Shown here: piece by piece, positions 25,696 through 34,035 of the stretch
Numbering within the stretch: position 1 is the first letter of the stretch
Layout of the letters: each line of letters starts with the position of its first letter
Program-made: the position numbers and the translations under genes
Source of the DNA: Micromonospora echinofusca
Lineage (GTDB): Bacteria > Actinomycetota > Actinomycetes > Mycobacteriales > Micromonosporaceae
Assembly: GCF_900091445.1 (NCBI RefSeq)
Contig: NZ_LT607733.1
Coordinates: 6,041,001-6,105,000 of the forward strand
Direction of reading: 5' to 3'
Length of the DNA: 64,000 bases
The notes under the pieces: model-generated
What the model saw: the letters and a program-made list of their open reading frames with translations, nothing else
The model's database searches: none
What the model was told of the DNA's origin: nothing

Positions 25696-26679
25696 ATGAC
25701 CGGCGAGGTCCTCTGGTCGCTGCGCTCCGAGTGCCCGATCCCGCCCCGGCTCTCGCCGTACGCCGACCGCGTGCAGGAGTGGCTGGTCGGCGACCTGCTG
25801 CCGGGACTCGGCCTGGCCGCCGACGACGCGGCCCCGGGGCGGCTGGCGCACGCCGGCGTCGCCCGGTACGCCGGCCGGCTCTACCCCCGGGCCGCCGAGG
25901 CCGACCTGCGGGCGTTGACTGCCCTGTTCACCTGGTTCTTCCTGGTCGACGACGCGTGCGACGGGCCGGGCCGGCTCGGCACCGACCGGATCCGGGCGCT
26001 GCGCGACGGGGCGCTCACCCTGCTGCACGCCGGTCCCCGGCTCCGGCACGCCGGCCTGACCGGGCCGCTGCGGCGGCTGCTGGTGCACGGGTGGCGGGAG
26101 CCGCGCCGGCGGATGCCGGCCCGCTGGCGGCTGCGCTTCGCCGACGCCGTCGCCGACCACCTCGACGGCACGTGGCGGGAGGCGACGAACAAGGCGGCCG
26201 GCCGCCGCCCCGGCGTCGCCGAGTACGTGGCGCTGCGGCGCGCCACCTCCGCCGCGTACGTGTCGTATCCGCTGGTGGAGTTCGTCACCGGGCGCCCGCT
26301 GCCCGACGCGGTCCACCACCACCCGCTGCTGCGCGAGATCGCCGACACCGGCAACGACCTGCTCTCCTGGTACAACGACCTCGCCTCGCTGGAGCGCGAC
26401 GAGGCCACCTCGGGCGGGCACAACCTGGTCCTCGCGACGGCGGCCGAGCAGCGGGTGCCGGTGGCGGCCGCCGTGGGGCTGACGGCCGAGCGCTGGCGGG
26501 CGTCGATGGGACGGTTCGTCGAGTTGCGCGCGGCGGTGCCGTCGTTCGGCCCGGGGCTGGACCGGGCGGTGGCCGACCACCTCGACGGGGTGGCGAACGC
26601 CGTACGGGCCACCGTCGACTGGACCCTGGAGAGCGCCCGCTACCCCGGCGCCCGCGCCGAGCCCGTCGCTCTCCGCTGA
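25696..26679 (+). CDS. Class I terpene cyclase
   Basis: A 327-residue all-helical terpene synthase. The first metal motif is DDACD (residues 85-89). The second is NDLLSWYND (220-228), which fits the NSE/DTE pattern except that its last ligand is Asp rather than Glu. An Arg-Tyr pair follows near the C-terminus (SARYPG), as in bacterial sesquiterpene cyclases. The product is unknown; size and motifs suggest a farnesyl or geranyl diphosphate substrate. ATG 25696 has GAAGGA upstream, with GTG 25693 an alternative. It stands on the opposite strand from the menaquinone genes on either side, with no P450 or prenyl diphosphate synthase nearby. Confidence 0.85.
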   Translation: MTGEVLWSLRSECPIPPRLSPYADRVQEWLVGDLLPGLGLAADDAAPGRLAHAGVARYAGRLYPRAAEADLRALTALFTWFFLVDDACDGPGRLGTDRIRALRDGALTLLHAGPRLRHAGLTGPLRRLLVHGWREPRRRMPARWRLRFADAVADHLDGTWREATNKAAGRRPGVAEYVALRRATSAAYVSYPLVEFVTGRPLPDAVHHHPLLREIADTGNDLLSWYNDLASLERDEATSGGHNLVLATAAEQRVPVAAAVGLTAERWRASMGRFVELRAAVPSFGPGLDRAVADHLDGVANAVRATVDWTLESARYPGARAEPVALR

Positions 26680-26730
26680 GCCGCCGGGCCTCGCGAGGAG
26701 CCAGGGCCGGCGTCGGCGACCGGCCCAGGG

Positions 26731-27642
26731 TCAGGCGCGCAGGCCCAGGCGGATCACCAGGTCGAGCAGCGCGAAGACGAACAGGGCGATGCCGACGAAC
26801 CCGTTGGCGGTGAAGAAGGCCCGGTTGACCTTGCTCAGGTCGGTCGGGCTGACCACCAGGTGCTGGTAGCCGAAGGCGAGCGCCGTCAGCCCCAGCCCGA
26901 TCCACCAGAGCCAGCCGAAGCCGATCAGCGCCCCGAACCAGATGAACAGCGCGAACGTCACCACGTGCGCCACGGTGGAGGCGTGCAGCGCGAACCGCAG
27001 CCCGTAGCGGGCCGGCACGCTGTGCACGCCGATCTGCCGGTCGACCTCGGCGTCCTGGCAGGCGTAGATCAGGTCGAACCCGCCGATCCACAGGCCGACG
27101 GCCACGCCGAGCAGCCACGCGGGCCAGGAGCCGTCGAGGGTGCCGGTGACACCCAGCCAGGCGCCGACCGGCCCGACGGCCTGGGCGACGGCCAGAATGG
27201 CGTGCGGCCAGTTGGTGAACCGCTTGCCGTACGGGTAGACGACCAGCGGCACCACGGCGAGCGGCGCGAGCACCAGGCAGAGCGGGTTGAGCAGGGCGGC
27301 GGCGGCGAGGAAGACCGCGAGCGCGACCGCCGCGCCGGTCCAGGCCGTCCGTACGCTCACCGCCCCGGTGACCAGCTCCCGGGCGGCCGTACGCGGGTTC
27401 CGCGCGTCGATCCGGCGGTCCAGGATCCGGTTGGCGGCCATCGCGAACGTCCGCGCGCCGACCATCGCCACGGTGATCAGCAGCAGGTCCAGCCACCGGA
27501 CCCGCCCCCCGTGCACCTGCATGGCGGTGAGCGCCGACAGGTAGGCGAACGGCAGCGCGAACACGGAGTGCTCGATCGCCACCAGCTTGAGGAAGGACTT
27601 GACCCGGCCCGGCCGCTGCGCCGGTTCGACGGCGGTGACCAT
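26731..27642 (-). CDS. mqnP: UbiA-family polyprenyltransferase (menaquinone branch, MqnP)
   Basis: A 303-residue membrane prenyltransferase with eight or nine helices. The two Asp-rich motifs that bind Mg-diphosphate are NRILDRRID and ACQDAEVD. In the futalosine route this enzyme prenylates the 1,4-dihydroxy-6-naphthoate-derived ring. ATG 27642 overlaps the stop of the UbiD-type gene by one base (TGATG), so the pair is translationally coupled. Its neighbours mqnL and mqnM, and mqnE elsewhere in the window, support MqnP over ubiquinone, tocopherol or haem O prenyltransferases of the same fold. Confidence 0.9.
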   Translation of the reverse strand: MVTAVEPAQRPGRVKSFLKLVAIEHSVFALPFAYLSALTAMQVHGGRVRWLDLLLITVAMVGARTFAMAANRILDRRIDARNPRTAARELVTGAVSVRTAWTGAAVALAVFLAAAALLNPLCLVLAPLAVVPLVVYPYGKRFTNWPHAILAVAQAVGPVGAWLGVTGTLDGSWPAWLLGVAVGLWIGGFDLIYACQDAEVDRQIGVHSVPARYGLRFALHASTVAHVVTFALFIWFGALIGFGWLWWIGLGLTALAFGYQHLVVSPTDLSKVNRAFFTANGFVGIALFVFALLDLVIRLGLRA

Positions 27643-29102
27643 CAGATGCCGTACTCCTTCCAGCGCTTGTCGACCAGGGAGATGACCTCGGGGGCCATCC
27701 GCATCTCTTCCGGCCAGCCCCGCGTGTAGCCCTCCTCGGGCAGCTTGCGGGTCGCGTCGACGCCCGCCTTGCCGCCCCAGAACTGCTGGTAGGAGGCGTG
27801 GTCGAGGTGGTCCACCGGGCCCTCGGTGAGCAGCAGGTCCCGGGCGTAGTCGACGTTGCCGAAGGCGCGGAAGGCGACCTCGTTGTAGTCGTGCACGTCG
27901 CAGTCCTCGTCGACGATCACGATCAGCTTGGTCAGCGACATCATGTGCGCGCCCCAGATCGCGTTCATGACCTTCTGGGCGTGCTTCGGGTAGCGCTTGC
28001 GGATCGACACGATCGCGCAGTTGTGGAAGACCCCGGCGGCGGGCAGGTCGTAGTCGACGATGTCCGGGATCAGGAAGCGCAGCAGCGGCGCGAAGATCCG
28101 TTCGGTGGCCTTGCCGAGGCCGTGGTCCTCCTGGGGCGGCTGCGACGTGACGATCGTGTGGTAGACCGGGTCGCGCTGCATGGTCATGCACTCGACGTGC
28201 ATGACGGGGAAGGGCTCCACCGGCGTGTAGAAGCCGGTGTGGTCGCCGAACGGGCCCTCCGGGAGCCGCTCGCCCGGCTCGATGTAGCCCTCGAGGACGA
28301 CCTGCGCGTGCGCCGGCACCTGCAACGGGACGGTCAGGCAGTCCACCATCTCGACCCGCTCACCGCGCAGGTAGCCGGCGAACAGGTACTCGTCGATGTC
28401 GGCGGGCAGCGGCGCGCTGGCCGAGTAGGCGACCGCGGGGTCGGCGCCGATGGCGATCGCCACCGGCAGCCGCTGCCCGAGCCGTTCGGCGACCGCGTGG
28501 TGCGCCGTGGAGTTCTTGTGGATCTGCCAGTGCATGCCGATGCTGTTCTGCGAGTGCTGCTGCAACCGGTAGAGCCCCAGGTTGCGCTTGCCGGTCTCGG
28601 GGTGCTTCGTGTGCGTCAGCCCGAAGTTGTGGAAGATCCCGCCGTCACCCGGCCAGACCTGGAGCCCGGGCAGCCGGTTCAGGTCGACGTCGTCGCCCCG
28701 GTAGACCACCTGCTGGCAGGGCGCGGTCCTGACCTTCTTCGGCGGCATCGAGGTCAGCTGCCTGACCTTGCCGAGGCCGTCCATCATGCCCGAGAGGCCG
28801 ACCGGCAGCTCCGGCTTGAGCATGTTGCCGATCCGCTCGCCGATCTCGTCCAGCGACTCGACGCCGAGCGCCATCGCCATCCGCTTCTCGGTGCCGAAGA
28901 GGTTGACCGCCACCGGCATCTCGCCGCGCGTCGGCCGCTCGAAGAGCAGCGCCGGGCCGCCCGCGCGGACCGTCCGGGTGACGATCTCGCTGATCTCCAG
29001 GGTGGGGTCGACGGGGGCGCTCACCCGCCGCAGCTCGCCCGCGCGCTCCAGCGCCGCGAGGAAGTCCTTGAGATCGGTGTACGGGAAGCCACGTGCCGCC
29101 AT
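27642..29102 (-). CDS. mqnL: UbiD-type prenyl-FMN decarboxylase (menaquinone branch, MqnL)
   Basis: A 486-residue decarboxylase of the UbiD family, full length. Recognisable blocks are DLKDFLAALERAGELRRV at the N-terminus, the cofactor-binding NLGLYRLQQHSQNSIGMHWQ region (about 190-215), GEYxxGP-like LPEGPFGDHTGFYTP with its catalytic Glu, and DEDCDVHDYNEV. It depends on prenyl-FMN made by a UbiX partner, here probably the nearby mqnM. ATG 29102 begins the conserved domain and has GGCAGG upstream; a longer frame to 29216 lacks family features. It is the first gene of a two-gene operon with mqnP. Confidence 0.92.
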   Translation of the reverse strand: MAARGFPYTDLKDFLAALERAGELRRVSAPVDPTLEISEIVTRTVRAGGPALLFERPTRGEMPVAVNLFGTEKRMAMALGVESLDEIGERIGNMLKPELPVGLSGMMDGLGKVRQLTSMPPKKVRTAPCQQVVYRGDDVDLNRLPGLQVWPGDGGIFHNFGLTHTKHPETGKRNLGLYRLQQHSQNSIGMHWQIHKNSTAHHAVAERLGQRLPVAIAIGADPAVAYSASAPLPADIDEYLFAGYLRGERVEMVDCLTVPLQVPAHAQVVLEGYIEPGERLPEGPFGDHTGFYTPVEPFPVMHVECMTMQRDPVYHTIVTSQPPQEDHGLGKATERIFAPLLRFLIPDIVDYDLPAAGVFHNCAIVSIRKRYPKHAQKVMNAIWGAHMMSLTKLIVIVDEDCDVHDYNEVAFRAFGNVDYARDLLLTEGPVDHLDHASYQQFWGGKAGVDATRKLPEEGYTRGWPEEMRMAPEVISLVDKRWKEYGI

Positions 29103-29163
29103 GCCTGCCAGTCTCCCGCACCGGCCTCGGCGGCGACCACGCCGGGTGGTGTGACACCCGCGA

Positions 29164-29718
29164 TCACACGGCAGGCCCCCAGGCGTACGCGGCCAGGGGC
29201 GCGTCGAGCGGCGCACCGGTGAGCCGGTTGGCGAAGGTGGAGATGGTGTACGTGCCGACGCCGAGCACCACGTCCAGCGCCTGCCGGGGCTGGTAGCCGG
29301 CCGCCAGGAAGGCGGTGATGCCGTCCTCGGGCACCGCGCCCCGGTGGTCGAGCACGGCGAGGGTGAAGCACCGCAGCGCCTCCAGCCGGTCGTCGGGCAG
29401 GGGCGTGCCGGCGCGCAGCGCGCCGATCAGCTCGGGCGACGCGCCGTGCCGGGTGAGGGCGGCGGTGTGCATGGCGACACAGAGGTGGCACTCGTTGCGG
29501 GTGGCGACCGTCAGGACGACGACCTCCCGCTCGACGGGGTCGAGGGCACACTTCTCGAAGATGCCGTTGACGGTGAGGAACCCGTCGAGCAGCTCCGGGG
29601 AGCCGGCCATCAGGCCGACGGCGGCGGGCAGGTGCCCGAGCCTGCGGCGTACGCCCTCGATGGTCGGCCGGGCGGCGGCGGGGGCGGTCTCGACGGTGTG
29701 CGCGGTGAACGGGGGCAC
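29164..29718 (-). CDS. Carboxymuconolactone decarboxylase (AhpD-like) family protein
   Basis: A 184-residue all-helical protein. The CMD/AhpD core (about 35-130) includes EREVVVLTVATRNECHLCVAMH, split here into helix and motif, with the redox pair Cys-x-x-Cys in ECHLCVAMH. Such proteins act as alkylhydroperoxidase partners or in disulfide-linked peroxide defence. GTG 29718 is chosen because GAGAGCAGG precedes it and the conserved part follows; longer frames run into the operator region. It is divergent from a MarR regulator across two direct repeats, which makes it the likely MarR target. Confidence 0.85.
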   Translation of the reverse strand: MPPFTAHTVETAPAAARPTIEGVRRRLGHLPAAVGLMAGSPELLDGFLTVNGIFEKCALDPVEREVVVLTVATRNECHLCVAMHTAALTRHGASPELIGALRAGTPLPDDRLEALRCFTLAVLDHRGAVPEDGITAFLAAGYQPRQALDVVLGVGTYTISTFANRLTGAPLDAPLAAYAWGPAV

Positions 29719-29782
29719 GGGGAACCTGCTCTCGGGAGGTCGGGGACGGTCGGCGTCGCGCCGCGCGTGACGTATGATCGTC

Positions 29783-29818
29783 AACGTGGTTGTCGAAATA
29801 GTAAACGTGGTTGTCGAA
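29783..29818. promoter_or_regulatory. Operator: two direct repeats in the CMD/marR intergenic region
   Basis: AACGTGGTTGTCGAA occurs at 29783-29797 and again at 29804-29818, 21 bp apart (two helical turns), flanking AATAGT, a possible -10 box. The first copy lies inside a CAAC-GTG-GTTG dyad. This is a likely MarR autoregulatory site. Confidence 0.6.
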
Positions 29819-29819
29819 C

Positions 29820-30296
29820 ATGGCAACGACTGAACCCGACCGGCCCGGCTTCCTGCTGCCCCTGCTGCTGCTGGCCGGCTTCCGTACGCTCATCGACGAC
29901 CTGCACGCGGAGCTGGCCCGGCAGGGGCACCCGGAGCTGCGGCCGCTGCACGGCTTCGTCCTCCAGGCCGTCGGCGGCGACGGCACCACCGCCACCGAGC
30001 TGGGCCAACGACTCGGCGTCTCCAAGCAGGCGGCCGGCAAGACGGTGGACCGGCTGGTCGCCCTCGGCTACCTGGAGCGCGCCGACGACCCGCGCGACGC
30101 CCGACGCAAGCTGGTCCGGGCGACCCCGCACGGCCTGGACGGCCTGCGCCGCTCGGCGGCCGTCTTCGACCAGCTCCGGCAGCGGTGGGCCGCGACCCTC
30201 GGCCCCGACCGGGTCGCCGCCCTGGAGGACGACCTGCGCACGGTCACCCCGACCAACCTCTTCCGCCTCGACGCGCCCGGCTGGTTCGGCGGCTGA
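29820..30296 (+). CDS. MarR-family transcriptional regulator
   Basis: A 158-residue winged-helix regulator. Residues 40-110 hold the MarR DNA-binding part (TATELGQRLGVSKQAAGKTVDRL as recognition helices, then ERADDPRDARRKLV as the wing), framed by dimerising helices at both ends. Cys is absent, so thiol-redox sensing of the OhrR type is unlikely. ATG 29820 immediately follows the second direct repeat and has no ribosome binding site; an in-frame TTG at 29811 is also possible. It probably represses itself and the divergent AhpD-like gene. Confidence 0.88.
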   Translation: MATTEPDRPGFLLPLLLLAGFRTLIDDLHAELARQGHPELRPLHGFVLQAVGGDGTTATELGQRLGVSKQAAGKTVDRLVALGYLERADDPRDARRKLVRATPHGLDGLRRSAAVFDQLRQRWAATLGPDRVAALEDDLRTVTPTNLFRLDAPGWFGG

Positions 30297-30421
30297 CCAC
30301 CCTCCCCTGGCGTTCGCGGCCGGGCTTGGTTCCCCGTGTGGGACCTGCCCGGAGCCGGGAGCGGGTCGGCGTGGGGGTCGCCGTCGTGCGTCGAGCGGAT
30401 GAACCACTGCCGCCGGAACAG

Positions 30422-30459
30422 CGATACCACACAGGCATATAAATGCCTGTGTGGTATCG
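30422..30459. repeat. Perfect palindromic intergenic element, GATACC type (copy 2)
   Basis: CGATACCACACAGGCAT (30422-30438) and ATGCCTGTGTGGTATCG (30443-30459) are perfect 17-bp arms with a 4-nt ATAA loop. The element lies between the convergent marR and ccsB genes. It resembles the imperfect copy at 13410-13445 in its outer arms, spacing and AT-rich centre. Confidence 0.75.
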
Positions 30460-30566
30460 GGAGGCACCGACCACCCGTCGAGAGTCGAGGTCCGGCGCAG
30501 CCGCTTCGAGCCCAGGGCGGGCGACGAGCAGTTCGCGCGCCCGCGTCTCCGAGCGGGCGGGTCGGC

Positions 30567-31544
30567 TCAGTCCAGGCCGCCGTACGAGTGCAGGCCCTCG
30601 AAGAAGATGTTCACGCCGAAGAGGTTCATCAGCATGGTGAGGAAGCCGACGATGGCGAGCCAGGTCGCCACGTTCCGCTTCACACTCGGGGTGGCCCGGG
30701 CGTGCAGGTAGCCGGCGTAGATCACCCAGGAGATGAACGACCAGGTCTCCTTCGGGTCCCAGCCCCACGGCCGCCCCCACGCCGCCTCGGCCCAGATCGC
30801 TCCGGCGATCACCGCGAAGGTGAAGACCGGGAACGCGAAGGCGTGCAGCACGAAGGTCAGCCGCTCCAGCGCCGCCGCCGCCGGCAGCCGCTTCGCCAGG
30901 GTGTACGGGAAGCTGCGCCTGCCCTGCTCGTAGCCGGCGCGCATCAGGAACGCCACCGCCGGCACCGCGCCCAGCAGGAAGATGCCGGAGGCGAAGACGA
31001 TCGTCGAGACGTGGATGACGAACCAGTACGAGTTGAGCGCCGGCACCAGCGGCACGATCGGGGTGTAGAGCACCAGCTCGGCGGTCGCCACCAGCAGCAC
31101 CATCACCAGCGACAGGAAGAGCCCGAGGCGGCGAAGCTGCGGCCGCTTCCAGAGCACCACCAGCCAGCCGGCGACCCCGATCCAGGTGCCCGTGAGCACG
31201 AACTCGTACATGTTGCCCCAGGGCATCCGGTCGGCGGCGAGACCGCGCGTGACCAGCGCCCCGAGGTGCAGCAGCGCCCCGAGCGCGGTGGCCGCGACGG
31301 CGACCAGGCCGCCCAGCCGGGCGCGTCGGGCCGTACGCTCGGCCGCCGCCGCGCCGGGGTCGACGGGCGCGTCGGGGGTGCTGCCCCCGGCCGCGCCGAC
31401 GCCGGCGCCGACCAGCTCGCGGGCGGGCGCAGCGGCGACCCGGGCGCGGGAGTTACCCAGCGCGTACTCGACGGCGTGGCTGATCATCGCGACCAGGTAC
31501 GCCAGGATCGCGAACGACACCAGCTGGTCGGAGAGTGCGGACAT
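30567..31544 (-). CDS. ccsB: Cytochrome c biogenesis protein CcsB (haem handling)
   Basis: A 325-residue membrane protein of the CcsA/CcsB (ResC) family that carries haem across the membrane in system-II cytochrome c maturation. There are about eight transmembrane helices. The tryptophan-rich signature is WGRPWGWDPKETWSFISW, and flanking histidines lie in ISHAVEY, FVIHVST and VLHAFAF. Residues 35-75 are an inserted Ala/Pro-rich loop. ATG 31544 overlaps the resB stop (TGATG), with AAGGAG 8 nt upstream; GTG 31547 is also possible. It is the last gene of the hemL-to-ccsB operon and works as a complex with ResB. Confidence 0.93.
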   Translation of the reverse strand: MSALSDQLVSFAILAYLVAMISHAVEYALGNSRARVAAAPARELVGAGVGAAGGSTPDAPVDPGAAAAERTARRARLGGLVAVAATALGALLHLGALVTRGLAADRMPWGNMYEFVLTGTWIGVAGWLVVLWKRPQLRRLGLFLSLVMVLLVATAELVLYTPIVPLVPALNSYWFVIHVSTIVFASGIFLLGAVPAVAFLMRAGYEQGRRSFPYTLAKRLPAAAALERLTFVLHAFAFPVFTFAVIAGAIWAEAAWGRPWGWDPKETWSFISWVIYAGYLHARATPSVKRNVATWLAIVGFLTMLMNLFGVNIFFEGLHSYGGLD

Positions 31545-33208
31545 CACTCGGCTCCTTCTCGCGCTCCGGCCCGGTCGCCGCCGTCGCGGTCGACGCCGGC
31601 CTCGTCGTCCGGCCGCCCGTCGCCGCCGATCGCGGCCACGAGCTGCGCGAACTCGTCGGCGAACCCAGGGTGGTCGGTGCGCGGCAGGCCACCGGCCTCG
31701 ACCAAACTACTACCGCTCGTCGGAGATCCACTCGTCGGGTCGGCGGTGCCGGCCGGCAGCACCCGGAAGAAGACCCGGCGGCGCCGCCCGAACAGCGAGC
31801 CCATCAGCCCGACCAGCAGCACGCCGGAGCTGACCAGCAGCGGCGTCGCGCCGGGGTCGTACCGGACCGACAGGGTGATGTACGGCACGGTGCCCAGGAA
31901 CTCGACGGTGGTGCCGTCGTCCAGCTCCCAGGTCTCGCCCTTGCGGAGCAGCTTCGTGCCGACCTCCTTGACCTTGCCGGCGCGCACCTGCCGCTGGTCC
32001 AGCTCGTAGACCGAGCCGGGGATGCCGGCGTCCATGCCGAGGTTGCCCCGGTAGGCGACGAGGTTCAGCGCGGGATTGCGCTCGGTCGGGTACTCGGAGC
32101 GGGCGAACGGCGCGGCGGCCGGCGCCGTCGGCAGGTAGAGACCGGAGAAGGCCATCTGGAGGTTCGGGTCGCGGGTGCCCGTGGCCGGGTCGACGTTGAT
32201 GTCCGGGAACGCCGCCAGCCCCTCGCTGGTCAGCCCGACGTCGCCGGTGGTCAGGAACGGGAAGTTGCTGGTCTGACTCTTGCCGAACCGGTCGGTGTAG
32301 CGGATCACCGGGGCGTAGCCGTGACCGAGCAGGTAGACGTTCGCGCCGTCGAGGCGCAGCGGGGAGTTGACCGAGAAGTTGGCCTGCCGCCGCTCGCCGT
32401 CGGCCTCGTCCACCGTCACCTTGGCGTCGAAGAACTCCGGCTGGCCGGACTCCAGGAACCGGGCCTCGAAGTCGTCGAGCTGGATGCAGAAGCCCGGCAG
32501 GTCGGCGCTGCTGACGCGGGGGCCGAGCTTGCTCTCGGCGTACTGCTGGCGGGTGTTGCAGAACGCGTTGTCCTTGCCGGCCACCAGCAGCTTGTTGCCG
32601 CTCCAGCCGTACCAGGAGCCGAGCGCGACGCCGACCAGCACGACCACCATCGAGCTGTGGAAGAGCAGGTTGCCGGTCTCCTTCAGGTAGCCCTTCTCGG
32701 CGGAGACCTCGTCGCCGCGCACCACCACCCGCCAGCGCCGCCGGCGCAACGCGTCCGCGATCGCCGCCGCGCCGCCCTCGGGCGCGGCCAGCACGGCGTG
32801 CTGGGGCAGCCGGTCCAACCGCCTCGGCGCGGCCGGCGGCTTCGACCGCAGCGCCCGCACGTGGTCGCGCAGCCGGGGCGTGATGCAGCCGATCAGCGAC
32901 GTGAACAGCAGCAGGTAGATGGCGGAGAACCAGACCGAGCCGAACGCCTCGAAGGCGCCGATCCGGTCCAGCACCGGGGCCAGGTCGGGGTGCGCGGTGA
33001 AGTAGTCCTGCACGTCCTCCGGGTTGACCCCGCGCTGCGGCAGCACCGAGCCGGGAATGGCGGCCACCGCGAGCAGGAAGAGCAGCACCAGGGCCGTACG
33101 CATGCTGGTGAGCTGCCGCCACGAGTTGCGCAGCAGGGCCAGCAGTCGGTTGGGCCGGCGCCGGGGGGCCTCGGCCGGCGGTGCCGGCCGGTCGTCGACG
33201 GCGGTCAT
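31544..33208 (-). CDS. resB: Cytochrome c biogenesis protein ResB
   Basis: A 554-residue partner of CcsB in system II. Three N-terminal transmembrane helices (about 38-58, 90-110, 185-205) precede a large extracytoplasmic domain (about 210-460), then a last helix (about 475-495) and a variable polar tail. Family marks are MRTALVLLFLLAVAAIPGS, GCITPRLRDH and GYLKETGNLLFHSSM, where the His may hold haem. The start ATG 33208 overlaps the ccdA stop by one base. The long Asp/Gly/Ser-rich C-terminus (from about 500) lacks conserved sequence. Confidence 0.93.
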   Translation of the reverse strand: MTAVDDRPAPPAEAPRRRPNRLLALLRNSWRQLTSMRTALVLLFLLAVAAIPGSVLPQRGVNPEDVQDYFTAHPDLAPVLDRIGAFEAFGSVWFSAIYLLLFTSLIGCITPRLRDHVRALRSKPPAAPRRLDRLPQHAVLAAPEGGAAAIADALRRRRWRVVVRGDEVSAEKGYLKETGNLLFHSSMVVVLVGVALGSWYGWSGNKLLVAGKDNAFCNTRQQYAESKLGPRVSSADLPGFCIQLDDFEARFLESGQPEFFDAKVTVDEADGERRQANFSVNSPLRLDGANVYLLGHGYAPVIRYTDRFGKSQTSNFPFLTTGDVGLTSEGLAAFPDINVDPATGTRDPNLQMAFSGLYLPTAPAAAPFARSEYPTERNPALNLVAYRGNLGMDAGIPGSVYELDQRQVRAGKVKEVGTKLLRKGETWELDDGTTVEFLGTVPYITLSVRYDPGATPLLVSSGVLLVGLMGSLFGRRRRVFFRVLPAGTADPTSGSPTSGSSLVEAGGLPRTDHPGFADEFAQLVAAIGGDGRPDDEAGVDRDGGDRAGAREGAE

Positions 33209-34035
33209 CAGATACTCACCTCGCCCACCCCGACGGTGGTCTGCAACCAGATCACGAAGTTCGTCCAGCCGCCGGTGACCAGCGCGAGGCCGATCAGGAC
33301 CAGCAGCGCGCCGCCCAGCCGGGTGACCCAGCGGCTGTTGCGCCGCACGGCGCGGAACACCCCGAGCAGGCGCTCGAAGCCCAGCCCGAAGACGACGAAC
33401 GGTATCCCCAGCCCGAGGCAGTACGCCACGGCGAGCACCACGGCCCGGTCGGTCTGCCCGCCGACGGCGGCCATGCCGATCACCGCGCCGAGCGTCGGGC
33501 CCACGCAGGGCACCCAGCTCAGCGCGAAGACCGCGCCGAAGACCGGCGCGCCGAGCAGCCCGGCGGCGGGCAGCCGCTGGAACCGGAACTCCCGCTGCAA
33601 CCCGGGAACCAGCCCCACGTAGCTCAGCCCGAGCACGACGATCAGCGCGCCGATGACGATCTCCAGCGTCCGCTCGTACTCGAAGAAGACCCGGCCGACG
33701 CCGGCGAAGAGAATCGCGGTGGCGGTGAAGACGGCGGTGAAGCCGGCGATGAACAGCATCGTGCCGGCCAGCACCCGGCCCTTGACCGCGGCCTTCGGCG
33801 CCTGGGTGCGCTCCCGTACCGCCACCCCACCGCCGCTGCCGGCGCTGTCGTTCCGCACGCTCGGCCGGCGGGCTTCGAGGTCCGCGCCGGCGAGGCCGGT
33901 GACGTACGACAGGTAGCCCGGCACCAGCGGGAGCACGCACGGGGAGAGGAAGCTGACGAGCCCGGCGAGCGCCGCCGCGCCGATGGCGAGCAGCAGCGGC
34001 CCCGACTGGGCGAGCTCGGAGAACGTCCCGCCCAT
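33208..34035 (-). CDS. ccdA: Thiol-disulfide transporter CcdA
   Basis: A 275-residue membrane protein of the DsbD-transmembrane/CcdA family with six or more helices. The electron-passing cysteines lie in LSPCVLPLVPGY and WVPCVGPTLGAV. It moves reducing power from cytoplasmic thioredoxin to the lipoprotein ResA/TlpA, keeping apocytochrome c cysteines reduced. An inserted cytoplasmic loop at about 55-85 is Ser/Gly/Arg-rich. The start ATG 34035 overlaps the upstream thioredoxin-like gene stop (TGATG). Its place between resA-like and resB matches system-II operons. Confidence 0.93.
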   Translation of the reverse strand: MGGTFSELAQSGPLLLAIGAAALAGLVSFLSPCVLPLVPGYLSYVTGLAGADLEARRPSVRNDSAGSGGGVAVRERTQAPKAAVKGRVLAGTMLFIAGFTAVFTATAILFAGVGRVFFEYERTLEIVIGALIVVLGLSYVGLVPGLQREFRFQRLPAAGLLGAPVFGAVFALSWVPCVGPTLGAVIGMAAVGGQTDRAVVLAVAYCLGLGIPFVVFGLGFERLLGVFRAVRRNSRWVTRLGGALLVLIGLALVTGGWTNFVIWLQTTVGVGEVSI

